Notes under the pieces: generated by a model
What the model saw: the letters and a program-made list of their open reading frames with translations, nothing else
Database searches by the model: none
What the model was told of the DNA's origin: nothing
Translations under genes and position numbers: made by a program
NCBI GenBank assembly: GCA_964443075.1
Contig: CAYUCB010000009.1
Coordinates: forward strand, 1-48,632
Length of the DNA: 48,632 nucleotides
From: DSQQ01 sp964443075
Lineage (GTDB): Bacteria; Chloroflexota; Anaerolineae; 4572-78; J111
Reading direction: 5' to 3'
In this document: positions 35,893 through 44,117 of the stretch, piece by piece
How positions within the stretch are numbered: position 1 is the first letter of the stretch
Layout of the letters: each line of letters opens with the position of its first letter

Positions 35893-36385
35893 GCAGGATT
35901 TTTTAAAGCTAAACGTTGTACCGGAGGGGAAAGCCCCCTGGCTAAGTTATGAGAACTACGTCAAACTGGGACAACTTTTTGACATGATAAATCCCCCTGA
36001 CCAGAAGGTTATTGATAGCAATTATACCGCCCTCTATAACTTTCTTGTGGTCGTTGCCGGACTTAAATTACCGATGGATACGGATTCTATCCACTTTAAC
36101 GCCTTTGCATTGCTCAGACGGGGTTATAAGGTTGAGGACATTACCGAAGCCGAATACCTAACCCTGATTCGCTTAATGGATGGGCTAGAGCAACCGGACA
36201 AAAACGATATGGACTTATATGCTACGGGCGGTCATCGGGATTTATACAACTACCTGAGCCGGCAAATGGGGCTGCCGGTTGAGGCCGGACGCGGACCGGT
36301 CTGGTATCGGGCGCAAGCCCTTATTGAAAAACATCTTATCTCCCTACAAGAAACTAACCCCCTTATGAGAACCGGAAAACCCTGA
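35882..36385 (+). CDS. Uncharacterised protein with two related ~80-residue modules
   Basis: The 167 residues match no family I know. Two halves resemble each other: ALYNFLVVVAGLKL...AFALLRRGYKVEDITEAEYL and DLYNYLSRQMGLPV...YRAQALIEKHLIS. Each has a Leu-Tyr-x-x-Leu helix, a Gly-Leu turn and an Ala-rich helix. It is soluble, mostly helical, with no signal peptide. A truncated paralogue precedes it and overlaps its start by 11 bases. Its intergenic position between aceK and the attenuator-like leader gives no functional clue. Confidence 0.7.
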   Translation: MINKQDFLKLNVVPEGKAPWLSYENYVKLGQLFDMINPPDQKVIDSNYTALYNFLVVVAGLKLPMDTDSIHFNAFALLRRGYKVEDITEAEYLTLIRLMDGLEQPDKNDMDLYATGGHRDLYNYLSRQMGLPVEAGRGPVWYRAQALIEKHLISLQETNPLMRTGKP

Positions 36386-36412
36386 CAAATTCAGTGAAAT
36401 TCAGTTTGCCTA

Positions 36413-36441
36413 TTGACAACTAGCCAGCTTTGTGTCATAAT
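36413..36441 (+). promoter_or_regulatory. Strong sigma-70-type promoter
   Basis: TTGACA (36413-36418) and CATAAT (36436-36441) are exactly 17 bases apart, a near-consensus housekeeping promoter and the best one I see in the window. Transcription would begin near 36449 and run into the structured leader before the AIR-synthase-like gene. Confidence 0.8.
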
Positions 36442-36520
36442 ATCGCCATTATAGCGTGAGAAATTAAATAAAAACTTCTCACCTCCAACTTGCTATCCCA
36501 ACCATAAGGAGGTGATGCTA

Positions 36521-36577
36521 ATGTCTGATTTTAGTTGTATGAGCAGCGCCGTAGCATCACCTCCCGTAATCGGGTAG
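36521..36577 (+). CDS. Putative 18-residue leader peptide
   Basis: ATG at 36521 follows AAGGAGGTGAT, a very extended match to the anti-Shine-Dalgarno sequence, with about 6 bases of spacing. The frame reads MSDFSCMSSAVASPPVIG and stops at TAG 36575-36577. Five of 18 residues are Ser, and a Pro-Pro pair lies where the ribosome would cover the stem segment TAGCATCACCTCC. Its own coding sequence contains the complement of its ribosome-binding site. Translation is inferred. Confidence 0.55.
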   Translation: MSDFSCMSSAVASPPVIG

Positions 36578-36593
36578 AATGCTACGGCGCGGC

Positions 36594-36627
36594 AAAGGGT
36601 CACATGCAAATGTGGCCCTTTGTTTTT
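36594..36627 (+). terminator. Intrinsic terminator just before the AIR-synthase-like gene
   Basis: AAAGGGTCACAT (36594-36605) pairs with ATGTGGCCCTTT (36610-36621) with one G-U pair, closed by a GCAA tetraloop and followed by GTTTTT. The Shine-Dalgarno GGAG of the next gene begins immediately after. A terminator in this place implies conditional read-through. Confidence 0.75.
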
Positions 36628-36639
36628 GGAGATAACCTC

Positions 36640-37650
36640 ATGGCCCCTTATCCGCTGGGAAAACTACCAGTTGAAGATTTAGCCCGACTCCTCACCCGTT
36701 ACGCCCCTTCGGACCCGCGCCTGCTGGTGGGCGGGGCCATTGGTGAAGACGCCGCCGTGATTGACATGGGCGATCGCTGCCTGGTAGCCACCACCGACCC
36801 CATTACCTTTGCCACCAACGATATTGGCTGGTACGCGGTTAACATCAACGCTAATGATGTGGCCTGCGCCGGAGCCACCCCGCGCTGGTTTCTGGCCACC
36901 TTACTCCTCCCGGAAAATAAAACCACTCCGGAATTGGTGGAACAGATTTTTAAGCAAATTCATACAGCTTGCGCCCAACTGGGGGTGACGGTAGCCGGAG
37001 GTCATACCGAAATCAGCTACGGCCTGGATCGCCCGATAGTTATCGGCCAAATGTTGGGCGAAGTGCCCCGCGACCGGCTCGTTACCGCCGCCGGGGCGCA
37101 AGTGGGCGATGAGTTGATTTTAACCAAAGGCATTGCCATCGAAGCCACCGCCATTATTACCAAAGAAAAACAGGCTGAACTCAGCCGGTATTTTGATGAA
37201 GATAGCCTTGGCCGTTATGCCAATTTTCTTTACGAGCCAGGCATCAGCGTGGTGAAAGATGCGGCCATTGCCACCGCCACCGGCGGCGTCCACGCGATGC
37301 ACGACCCTACCGAGGGCGGTGTAGCCACCGGGCTGCATGAACTGGCTGAAGCTTCTCAGGTGGGGCTGGAAATATGGGCCGAACAACTGCCCTACCTGCC
37401 GGAAACCTTAAAACTCTGCCGCCATTTTAAGCTGGACCCGCTGGGGGTGATTGCCTCCGGCGCACTGCTGATTGCGGCTAACCCAACGTTTACCCCCCAA
37501 ATTCTGGCCGGGCTGAATCAGGCCGGCATTTCGGCCAGGGTGATTGGCCGGACGCTGCCGGCTGAGGCGGGCCGTTGGCTGGTCAACGGAGCCGAGTCGC
37601 ACCCTCTGCCTCGCTTTGCCCGCGATGAAATTACCCGTTTATTTGAGTAA
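36640..37650 (+). CDS. AIR synthase-related (HypE/ThiL/PurM superfamily) protein
   Basis: The start is the ATG at 36640, with GGAG 8 bases upstream; a longer frame from 36535 runs through the leader hairpins and is not real. The 336 residues have the PurM-like layout: an N-terminal ATP-binding half with AIGEDAAVIDMGDRCLVATTDPITF and NINANDVACAGATPRWFLATLL (quoted in part), AGGHTEIS and a C-terminal half with HDPTEGGVATGLHELAEAS. It resembles uncharacterised HypE-like AIR synthases that stand alone, without hydrogenase genes. The reaction is probably ATP-dependent but the substrate is unknown. It is transcribed behind the attenuator-like leader and converges with the precorrin-2 dehydrogenase gene. 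Confidence 0.85.
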   Translation: MAPYPLGKLPVEDLARLLTRYAPSDPRLLVGGAIGEDAAVIDMGDRCLVATTDPITFATNDIGWYAVNINANDVACAGATPRWFLATLLLPENKTTPELVEQIFKQIHTACAQLGVTVAGGHTEISYGLDRPIVIGQMLGEVPRDRLVTAAGAQVGDELILTKGIAIEATAIITKEKQAELSRYFDEDSLGRYANFLYEPGISVVKDAAIATATGGVHAMHDPTEGGVATGLHELAEASQVGLEIWAEQLPYLPETLKLCRHFKLDPLGVIASGALLIAANPTFTPQILAGLNQAGISARVIGRTLPAEAGRWLVNGAESHPLPRFARDEITRLFE

Positions 37651-37653
37651 TTG

Positions 37654-38313
37654 TTACCCCACCAGCGCCGGTTCGGCCGCTTCTTCATACATCGCCAACA
37701 ACATGTGGGCTTTGGCCTCAAACAAGGCGCGTTCGCCTTTACGCAGTAAGGTGATGGCATTGCTGTTGATAAGAGCGTACCAGAAATCGGCCCGACGATG
37801 AGCCGGCACCCGCTCGGCCACCAGCGGGCGAAGGGCCTGAGCAAACTCTAAAAATTCGGCGTATTCCGGGCCAAAGCCTTTTTCAAAGCGTTTGCGCAGG
37901 GTGGCGGCCAGAGCCGGGGCCGCGCCGCCCGTGCCAATGGCAATCGTCAACTGCCCCTGCCGCACCACCGAAGCGGCGTGAAAGTTGCATTGGGGAATCA
38001 CATCCATCACGTTGACAAGTTGGCTGTTGGCCTGACCTTCGGCCCAAATCGCATCGTTTACCGCCGGGTCGCCGGTGGCGGCAATCACCAGAAAGGCGCC
38101 GGTCAAATCACCGGGGCGATAAGGGTGGGCCAGCCACTCCAGGCGGCCCTCAACGGCATAGCGCTGTACAGTAGGATGGGCCTGGGGTGCAATCACCCGC
38201 ACCCGCGCCCCTGCTTCCAGCAGGTCGGCAATTTTACGGGCAATCTCTTTGCCTGCGCCCACCAACACCACCAATCTATCCTCTAAAACGATATTTATCG
38301 GATAAGTTTTCAT
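37654..38313 (-). CDS. Precorrin-2 dehydrogenase/sirohydrochlorin ferrochelatase (CysG N-terminal type)
   Basis: The 219 residues match the Met8p/SirC/CysG-N family. A Rossmann segment VVLVGAGKEIARKIADLLEAG lies at 15-35 (quoted in part), Asp104 in NVMDVIPQCNF corresponds to the catalytic Asp, and ASVVRQGQLTIAIGTGGAAPALA follows (quoted in part). It oxidises precorrin-2 to sirohydrochlorin with NAD and in many homologues inserts iron to give siroheme. The usual second Gly-x-Gly is changed to GAGKE. It lies 30 bases after cysH and would supply siroheme for CysI. SD GGAG precedes the ATG by 8 bases. Confidence 0.9.
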   Translation of the reverse strand: MKTYPINIVLEDRLVVLVGAGKEIARKIADLLEAGARVRVIAPQAHPTVQRYAVEGRLEWLAHPYRPGDLTGAFLVIAATGDPAVNDAIWAEGQANSQLVNVMDVIPQCNFHAASVVRQGQLTIAIGTGGAAPALAATLRKRFEKGFGPEYAEFLEFAQALRPLVAERVPAHRRADFWYALINSNAITLLRKGERALFEAKAHMLLAMYEEAAEPALVG

Positions 38314-38343
38314 TTTAATTTCTCCTGGCTACCTGTCAGCTTG

Positions 38344-39099
38344 TTAAATACTGTAATGTATCCCACATTCCACCTTGCTGCTGCCCTGCCAACGACCCGA
38401 ACGCTCGTCGGCGGCGTGGGCGGGCTGGGTGCAGTGGGTACAGCCGATGCTGGCGTAACCCTGGTCGTGCAGGTGGTTGTAGGGTACATTGTTTTCCAAT
38501 AGGTAGCCCCACACCTGGCTGCGAGTCCAGTTAGCCAGCGGGTTAATTTTGACCAGATTATTTCTACTATCCCAGGTCACCAGGGGGGCGGCGGCCCGCG
38601 TCGCTGATTGGTCGCGGCGCAGGCCGGTCAGCCAGGCATCGAGGCCGGTCATGGCTTCGGTCAGGGGGATGACTTTGCGTAAATGGCAGCACTGGTCGGG
38701 GTTGACCTGCCACAACTGGGGCTGATACACCTGGGCTTGCATCGCCGGGGTGAGGTTTGATTTGCGAATTTCTAGCTGAATGGGATAACTACGCTGAACG
38801 CGCTCACGCAAGGCGTAGGTCTCTTCAAATAAAAAGTCGGTATCAAGGGTAATGACTCTAAAACCGGGGCTGAGTTTAGCCAGCCGGTCCAGCACGACCA
38901 TGCCGGTGGGGCCAAAACTGGTGACCAGGGCCACTTTAGGGCTAAAAGTGGCTACAGCCCACAACAGCAACTCATCCAGGGGACGGGCTTCAAAATGGCG
39001 GTTCATCGCCTCGTAATCGCTGGCGGCTTCAAACGGGCCAGCCGGCAGCGGAGGGGGGGGTGACCCATTGGCGCGGATTTCTTGATTGACAGCAAGCAT
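38344..39099 (-). CDS. cysH: Adenylyl-sulfate (APS) reductase, thioredoxin-dependent, CysH family
   Basis: The 251 residues show the PAPS/APS reductase fold: SFGPTGMVVLD at 61-71 and TLDTDFLFEET at 84-94. Cys137-Cys138 and Cys220-x-x-Cys223 are the four iron-sulfur ligands of the APS-specific subgroup, and the catalytic Cys245 lies in ECGIHYSI at the C-terminus. The enzyme reduces activated sulfate to sulfite with thioredoxin. The presence of the CC...CxxC ligands argues for APS rather than PAPS. SD AAGGAGGG stands before the ATG. A hairpin repeat separates it from cysI. Confidence 0.94.
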   Translation of the reverse strand: MLAVNQEIRANGSPPPPLPAGPFEAASDYEAMNRHFEARPLDELLLWAVATFSPKVALVTSFGPTGMVVLDRLAKLSPGFRVITLDTDFLFEETYALRERVQRSYPIQLEIRKSNLTPAMQAQVYQPQLWQVNPDQCCHLRKVIPLTEAMTGLDAWLTGLRRDQSATRAAAPLVTWDSRNNLVKINPLANWTRSQVWGYLLENNVPYNHLHDQGYASIGCTHCTQPAHAADERSGRWQGSSKVECGIHYSI

Positions 39100-39124
39100 G
39101 GCAGTTCCCTCCTTGTATAGAGAT

Positions 39125-39194
39125 AAAACGTGATGCGTGATGCGTAATGATTTTTTGACAAAAAACCATTACGCATCACGTTTTACGTTTTACA
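39125..39194. repeat. Heptad hairpin repeat between cysI and cysH
   Basis: CGTGATGCGTAATG (39136-39149) pairs perfectly with CATTACGCATCACG (39167-39180), and the stem continues inward as TTTTTT/AAAAAA around a GAC loop. The arms are 7-nt units (CGTGATG, CGTAATG, CGTTTTA). It could reduce transcription from cysI into cysH or protect the mRNA, which is inference. Confidence 0.85.
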
Positions 39195-40968
39195 ATGACA
39201 GATTTTCAGGCGCAGGGGCACCGGTCAGGATGGGTTGATGCCCGTTGGCGCTTTTGCCATTGGGTGAAACCACCCCAAATCTGGCGACTGCTTCGGCCAG
39301 GTGGCGCACTTGTTCTGGCCCCAGGCGGCTGGCCCAATCGCCAAAAGGCTCGCCGGGTTGGCGATGCTGGCAGTAGGCCAGGAGCACGCGGTAAATTACA
39401 CTGCGCAGTTCGCTGCTATCTACCAATTCCATGTAGAGGGTGTTGAGGCGCGTGCCGGCTAATGCGCCGCCCAGGTAAACATTGTAACGGGTACCGCTGC
39501 GGCCCACCAGCCCAATTTCGGCCACGTAGGGCCGGGCGCAGCCGTTGGGGCAGCCGGTCATCCGCACCGAAAAGGACTCATCGGCCAGGCCGAGGGCGGC
39601 CACATCCTGCTCTACCTGGGCCAGCAGGTGAGGCAAATAGCGTTCGGCTTCGGTGAGGGCCAGGCTACAGGTGGGCAGGGCCGGGCAGGCCATGGCGTGT
39701 CGGCGTACCTGGCTGATGTCTTCGCTTTTTTGGATGCCGTATTGGTGCAGCATGGCTTCAAAAAGAGGTTTTTGGTCGGTGGAAAAGCCGCTCAACAGAA
39801 TACTTTGCTGCCCGGTCAGGTGAACTGCCGGGCGAAAGTGGGCGATGATGTCGCGCAGGCCGTTGCGCAGACGGAAGTCGCCCTCATCTTTTATCCGCCC
39901 ATTTTCTACAAACAAACCGTAAAACCAACGACCATCGGCTTGTTGATGCCAGCCCAGATGGTCATCTACAGCCATTTCGGGCATAGGGCGGACTGGCTCC
40001 AGGGAGTAACCCAGATATTCTTCCACCTTTTGGCGAAAACGGTCAATCCCCCAATCATAAACCAGGTATTTCATCCGGGCGTGGCGGCGGTTTTCGCGGT
40101 CGCCAAAATCGCGCTGAACCAGCACAATTTTTTCCACCACCTCTATCATCTGGGCGGCAGGGATGTAGCCCAGGGGGGCGGCCAGGGTAGGAAACGTTTC
40201 TTCTTTGTTGTGGGTCTGGCCCATGCCGCCGCCCACAAAAACATTAAAGCCGTGGACGCGCTGGCTCGACTCGTCGAGCAGGGCCACCAGGCCGATGTCG
40301 TTGGTGAAGATATCGGTGCAGTTATCGCCGGGAAAGGCGAGGGCGGTTTTAAATTTGCGAGGCAGGTAGGTTTTGCCGTAAATCGGCTCAACTGCGTCAG
40401 CCGCCTCAACCACCGGCTCAAAGGTTTGCTGGACTTGTTTGCCTTCTTCGTTTTCCAGCCAGATTTGGTGGTAGGCCGGGGTGCGCGGGCAAAGGTGGGC
40501 GGCGATTTGTTCGGCGTATTGTTGAAGCTGCTGCCGCACCGGGTCGCCGTAGGGGGCGGGGCAGGACATGACGTTGCGTTCCACATCACCACACGCGCCC
40601 AGGGTACTGACCAGGGCCGCGTTGAGGCGCTGAAGGGTGCCTTTAATATCGCCCTTGATGATACCGTGCAATTGAATGGCCTGGCGGGTGGTCAGGCGCA
40701 GGTCGCCCTGCCCAAATTCGTCGGCCAGCGCATCGTGGATGAGGTACTGCTCGGTGGTTAGTTTACCGCCGGGCATTTTACTGCGCACCATAAAGCTGTA
40801 GGCTTTGTTACTGCGACCACGCGCATCGCGGTCGGTTTGCTGGTAGATGCCGTGAAATTTGAGCAGTTGTTTGCCTTCGTCGCTAAAATGCGAGCCGGAA
40901 TCAACCAACTCGATGGGTAATGAGCCGCGCAAGCCCTGGCTATTTAATTTGATTTCTTCAACAGACAT
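39190..40968 (-). CDS. cysI: Sulfite reductase hemoprotein (CysI/Sir type)
   Basis: The 592 residues have both sulfite/nitrite reductase halves. Anion-binding positions appear in RLTTRQAIQLHG near 91-102, RNVMSCPAP near 131-139 and LPRKFK near 202-207. The 4Fe-4S/siroheme ligands are Cys428, Cys434, Cys473 and Cys477 in ACPALPTCSLALTEAE and MTGCPNGCARPYVAEIG, with the same spacing as E. coli CysI. It reduces sulfite to sulfide with six electrons. No flavoprotein CysJ is adjacent, so the donor may be ferredoxin or a distant CysJ. SD AAGGGGGG lies 7 bases before the ATG. It is first in the cysI-cysH-precorrin-2 dehydrogenase cluster. Confidence 0.94.
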   Translation of the reverse strand: MSVEEIKLNSQGLRGSLPIELVDSGSHFSDEGKQLLKFHGIYQQTDRDARGRSNKAYSFMVRSKMPGGKLTTEQYLIHDALADEFGQGDLRLTTRQAIQLHGIIKGDIKGTLQRLNAALVSTLGACGDVERNVMSCPAPYGDPVRQQLQQYAEQIAAHLCPRTPAYHQIWLENEEGKQVQQTFEPVVEAADAVEPIYGKTYLPRKFKTALAFPGDNCTDIFTNDIGLVALLDESSQRVHGFNVFVGGGMGQTHNKEETFPTLAAPLGYIPAAQMIEVVEKIVLVQRDFGDRENRRHARMKYLVYDWGIDRFRQKVEEYLGYSLEPVRPMPEMAVDDHLGWHQQADGRWFYGLFVENGRIKDEGDFRLRNGLRDIIAHFRPAVHLTGQQSILLSGFSTDQKPLFEAMLHQYGIQKSEDISQVRRHAMACPALPTCSLALTEAERYLPHLLAQVEQDVAALGLADESFSVRMTGCPNGCARPYVAEIGLVGRSGTRYNVYLGGALAGTRLNTLYMELVDSSELRSVIYRVLLAYCQHRQPGEPFGDWASRLGPEQVRHLAEAVARFGVVSPNGKSANGHQPILTGAPAPENLSL

Positions 40969-41055
40969 AGGTTTCCCCCCTTATGGTTACAAATTTTGGC
41001 AAAAAAAAGACCTGCACACGGTTGTAAAAAACCGGCGTTCCCAGTAAGGGAGTTC

Positions 41056-41150
41056 CAAGATTTAAATCCACCCAAATTCTGGTGTTTCTAAAACGTGAAA
41101 CGTAATGGTTTTACATACAAATTCATTACGTTTTACGCTTCACGTTTTAT
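41056..41150. repeat. Dispersed ~100-bp palindromic repeat, copy B
   Basis: This unit is the second copy of the element at 30596-30698: it begins CAAGATTTAAATCC, continues through AATGGTTTTA and CAAATTCATTACGTTTTACG, and ends in complementary heptads. It lies upstream of cysI. The two copies differ by scattered substitutions and one missing heptad. Confidence 0.88.
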
Positions 41151-41160
41151 GGACTTTTTT

Positions 41161-41345
41161 GGAACAGCCTTAGATGGCGTGAGGCGTACTCAGGGGCGAC
41201 GTAAATTTTACGCCAAACCCCAGACGGACTCGCGGGAACACCGGTCTCAACGCGTGAGCAGGTCTGATGCAGTGAGCGGGCGACTGCGCCCGACAACCGT
41301 ATCAGCGAAACCGGCGGCCCCGCCCGATACAGGTACAGCGTGAAT
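41161..41345. other. Intergenic segment with dense potential RNA structure, unassigned
   Basis: No convincing gene is present. Nested complementary pieces include GGGG/CCCC enclosing CGTAAA/TTTACG (about 41196-41220), CAGAC/GTCTG (41221-41266) enclosing CTCA/TGAG, CGGGCG/CGCCCG (41277-41292), and GTATC/GATAC (41299-41329) enclosing GGCGG/CCGCC. This could be a non-coding RNA or decayed repeats. It did not match the riboswitch consensus patterns I tried. Confidence 0.35.
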
Positions 41346-41385
41346 AGGAAGACAGTTTCATTAGAGATACCTTGCTTTCTACAAA

Positions 41386-41515
41386 GACCACAGACCGAAG
41401 ACGGCTGACCGCCATGGTTAGCTGACCTTGTTTAACCCAAGATAGGGCATTAAAGAGGCGGTCGGCAATCTGTTGTCAGCGGTCTGTGGTCAGCCGTCAA
41501 GCCGTCAGCGGTCAA
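41386..41515. repeat. Two heptanucleotide repeat tracts (GACCNNN / CAGCGGT types)
   Basis: At 41386-41413 the units read GACCACA, GACCGAA, GACGGCT, GACCGCC. At 41470-41515 the complementary family reads CAGCGGT, CTGTGGT, CAGCCGT, CAGCGGT. The two tracts are of opposite sense and can pair. Related tracts occur at 29948-29976 and 43731-43760. Confidence 0.75.
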
Positions 41516-41516
41516 C

Positions 41517-41547
41517 AAAAAAGGCCCACCGACAACTCGATGGGCCT
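41517..41547 (-). terminator. Intrinsic terminator of the candidate small RNA
   Basis: On the minus strand AGGCCCA, mismatch, CGA, loop GTTG, TCG, mismatch, TGGGCCT is followed by a run of six T. The stem arms are 41541-41547 and 41522-41528, and the T-run is the complement of 41517-41522. No protein gene on this strand lies upstream to explain it. Confidence 0.8.
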
Positions 41548-41718
41548 GGTTGATAGCTGTAATCAGCCGGGTAATATTTCACCCCTCAAACACCGCCGAG
41601 TCGCCTGGTTTGCCCAGACAACAAAAACACGCCTGGCAACGCAGGGCGCTGGCGATTGGGCAGTTATTTAAAGGGTGGGCGGTTGATTGAATCATCATCA
41701 GTTAAATTGAGTGAACCA
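41517..41718 (-). ncRNA. Candidate structured small RNA, 6S-like
   Basis: A promoter and an intrinsic terminator on the minus strand bound a transcript of about 200 nt that contains no plausible gene. The 5' end CTGGTT pairs with AACCAG just before the terminator. Inside it, CACCCTT pairs with GAGGGGTG, CGCC-CGCCCTG with CAGGCG-GGCG, and TTGCC-AGGC with GTCT-GGCAA around a T-rich loop. An internal loop of about 16 against 6 bases lies in the middle. A long rod with a central asymmetric bubble and this length is the 6S RNA layout. Identity is inference; the primary-sequence marks of known 6S RNAs were not recognised. Confidence 0.5.
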
Positions 41719-41724
41719 GAGCGC

Positions 41725-41752
41725 ATTATAAGAAAATTTTATAATATAGCAA
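41725..41752 (-). promoter_or_regulatory. Promoter of the candidate small RNA
   Basis: On the minus strand a perfect TATAAT (41725-41730) stands 16 bases after TTGCTA (41747-41752). Start of transcription would be near 41718. Confidence 0.6.
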
Positions 41753-41894
41753 ATCCTGAATTGATAGACTCAATTGAACCAAATGACCCCAGTTGAAGTA
41801 TAATGCTCTCGAAAATTTGAGCGAATGAGGCAAGGATGCGAAGAGTCGGAGAGGCGCAGACGTGAAGAGTTTTTTCGCCATTCGCTATTTTTTA

Positions 41895-42048
41895 GGAGTG
41901 TTCACGAGTCTGTAACACGCCACCAAGAATGAAAATCAGGAGTGTCAAAGTGCACTTTGACACTCCTCAAAAGTCTGCGGTCCCCCAAGGGGAGGCGAGG
42001 CGCTCTCGGCGGTCTGCCGTCGGCGGTCTATTTACGAAGGAGAAGAGG
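41895..42048. repeat. Dispersed repeat before ettA, interrupted by a 30-bp perfect palindrome
   Basis: Blocks GGAGTGTTCACGAGTCTGT, AATGAAAAT, GGCGGTC heptads and GGCGGTCTAT...GAAGGAGAAG match the copy inside the GT39-like gene at 30194-30289. Between them lies AGGAGTGTCAAAGTG joined directly to its complement CACTTTGACACTCCT (41938-41967), absent from the other copy. The 3' end of the repeat provides the ribosome-binding site of ettA. Confidence 0.75.
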
Positions 42049-43728
<1,680 letters not shown>

Positions 43729-43730
43729 CC

Positions 43731-43906
43731 GACCGCTGACCACTGACGGCAGACCGCCAAGAGCTTTGTAGGTCACGCTTTGAGCGTGACAATTTTACTT
43801 TCTCATTACCACGCTCCGCGTGGTAATGAGACTCAGACGCTCCGCGTCGCCCGGCAAAGGGACGCGGAGCGTCCAAACGGCGTGCCAACGCCGGAGCGTT
43901 GGCACG
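43731..43906. repeat. Cluster of heptads and five tight hairpins, four with TCC or GGA loops
   Basis: Heptads GACCGCT, GACCACT, GACGGCA, GACCGCC (43731-43760) are followed by GTCACGCT/AGCGTGAC (43772-43790), CTCATTACCACGC-TCC-GCGTGGTAATGAG (43802-43830; each arm 13 bases), GACGC-TCC-GCGTC (43836-43848), GGACGC-GGA-GCGTCC (43860-43874) and CGTGCCAACGC-CGGA-GCGTTGGCACG (43881-43906). The shared core GC-TCC-GC suggests one repeat family in several copies. No gene is present from 43729 to 44117. Confidence 0.85.
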
Positions 43907-44030
43907 AGAGGTTGCCCCTTTCGGCCCCTTCGTCCCTTCGCGGCCTTCGTGTTTCAAAACCACCCCGTTTTATGGTATACTGGCCCTATCAAACAACTCA
44001 GTAGAGGCGCTTGTTTAAGAACACCGATAG

Positions 44031-44074
44031 GTGGAATTGAGCGGATATCAGGAGTCAAATCCGTTCAATTCCAC
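44031..44074. repeat. Inverted repeat upstream of the Roco gene
   Basis: GTGGAATTGAGCGGAT (44031-44046) pairs with ATCCGTTCAATTCCAC (44059-44074) except for one G-T position. It ends 43 bases before the Roco start codon and could lie in its mRNA leader. A possible -10 box TATACT precedes it near 43975. Confidence 0.75.
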
Positions 44075-44117
44075 GCATCCGGGTTCTCGTCGCCCAAACC
44101 GCCGGAGGTCCCCACCA

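Larger units (their letters stand above)
36449..36627 (+). promoter_or_regulatory. Structured mRNA leader with a chain of competing hairpins (attenuator-like)
   Basis: Consecutive perfect pairings share segments: GTGAGAA (36456-36462) with TTCTCAC (36476-36482); TCACCTCC (36479-36486) with GGAGGTGA (36508-36515); GGAGGTGATGCTA (36508-36520) with TAGCATCACCTCC (36552-36564); GCGCCGTAGCAT (36546-36557) with ATGCTACGGCGC (36579-36590), which encloses CCCG/CGGG. Neighbouring pairings exclude each other. The segment GGAGGTGA is also the Shine-Dalgarno sequence of an 18-codon leader peptide. An intrinsic terminator follows. This is the architecture of an attenuator or riboswitch; I recognise no known class. 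Confidence 0.7.

Noticed and set aside
36535..36639. Upstream extension of the AIR-synthase-like protein
   Set aside because: The added residues come from the hairpin leader and terminator; the ATG at 36640 has its own ribosome-binding site and begins the conserved domain.
39628..40761. Long plus-strand open frame opposite cysI
   Set aside because: It is the antisense shadow of a clear sulfite reductase; composition is unlike a real protein.
41161..41345. Cobalamin or SAM riboswitch upstream of cysI or ettA
   Set aside because: GGGAACACCGGT recalls the B12-box context, but the conserved core and the GCCACTG element are missing, and no SAM-I core was found on either strand.
41929..42048. N-terminal 40-residue extension of EttA
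   Set aside because: It translates the 30-bp palindrome and heptad repeat; the ATG at 42049 follows a good SD and matches EttA N-termini.
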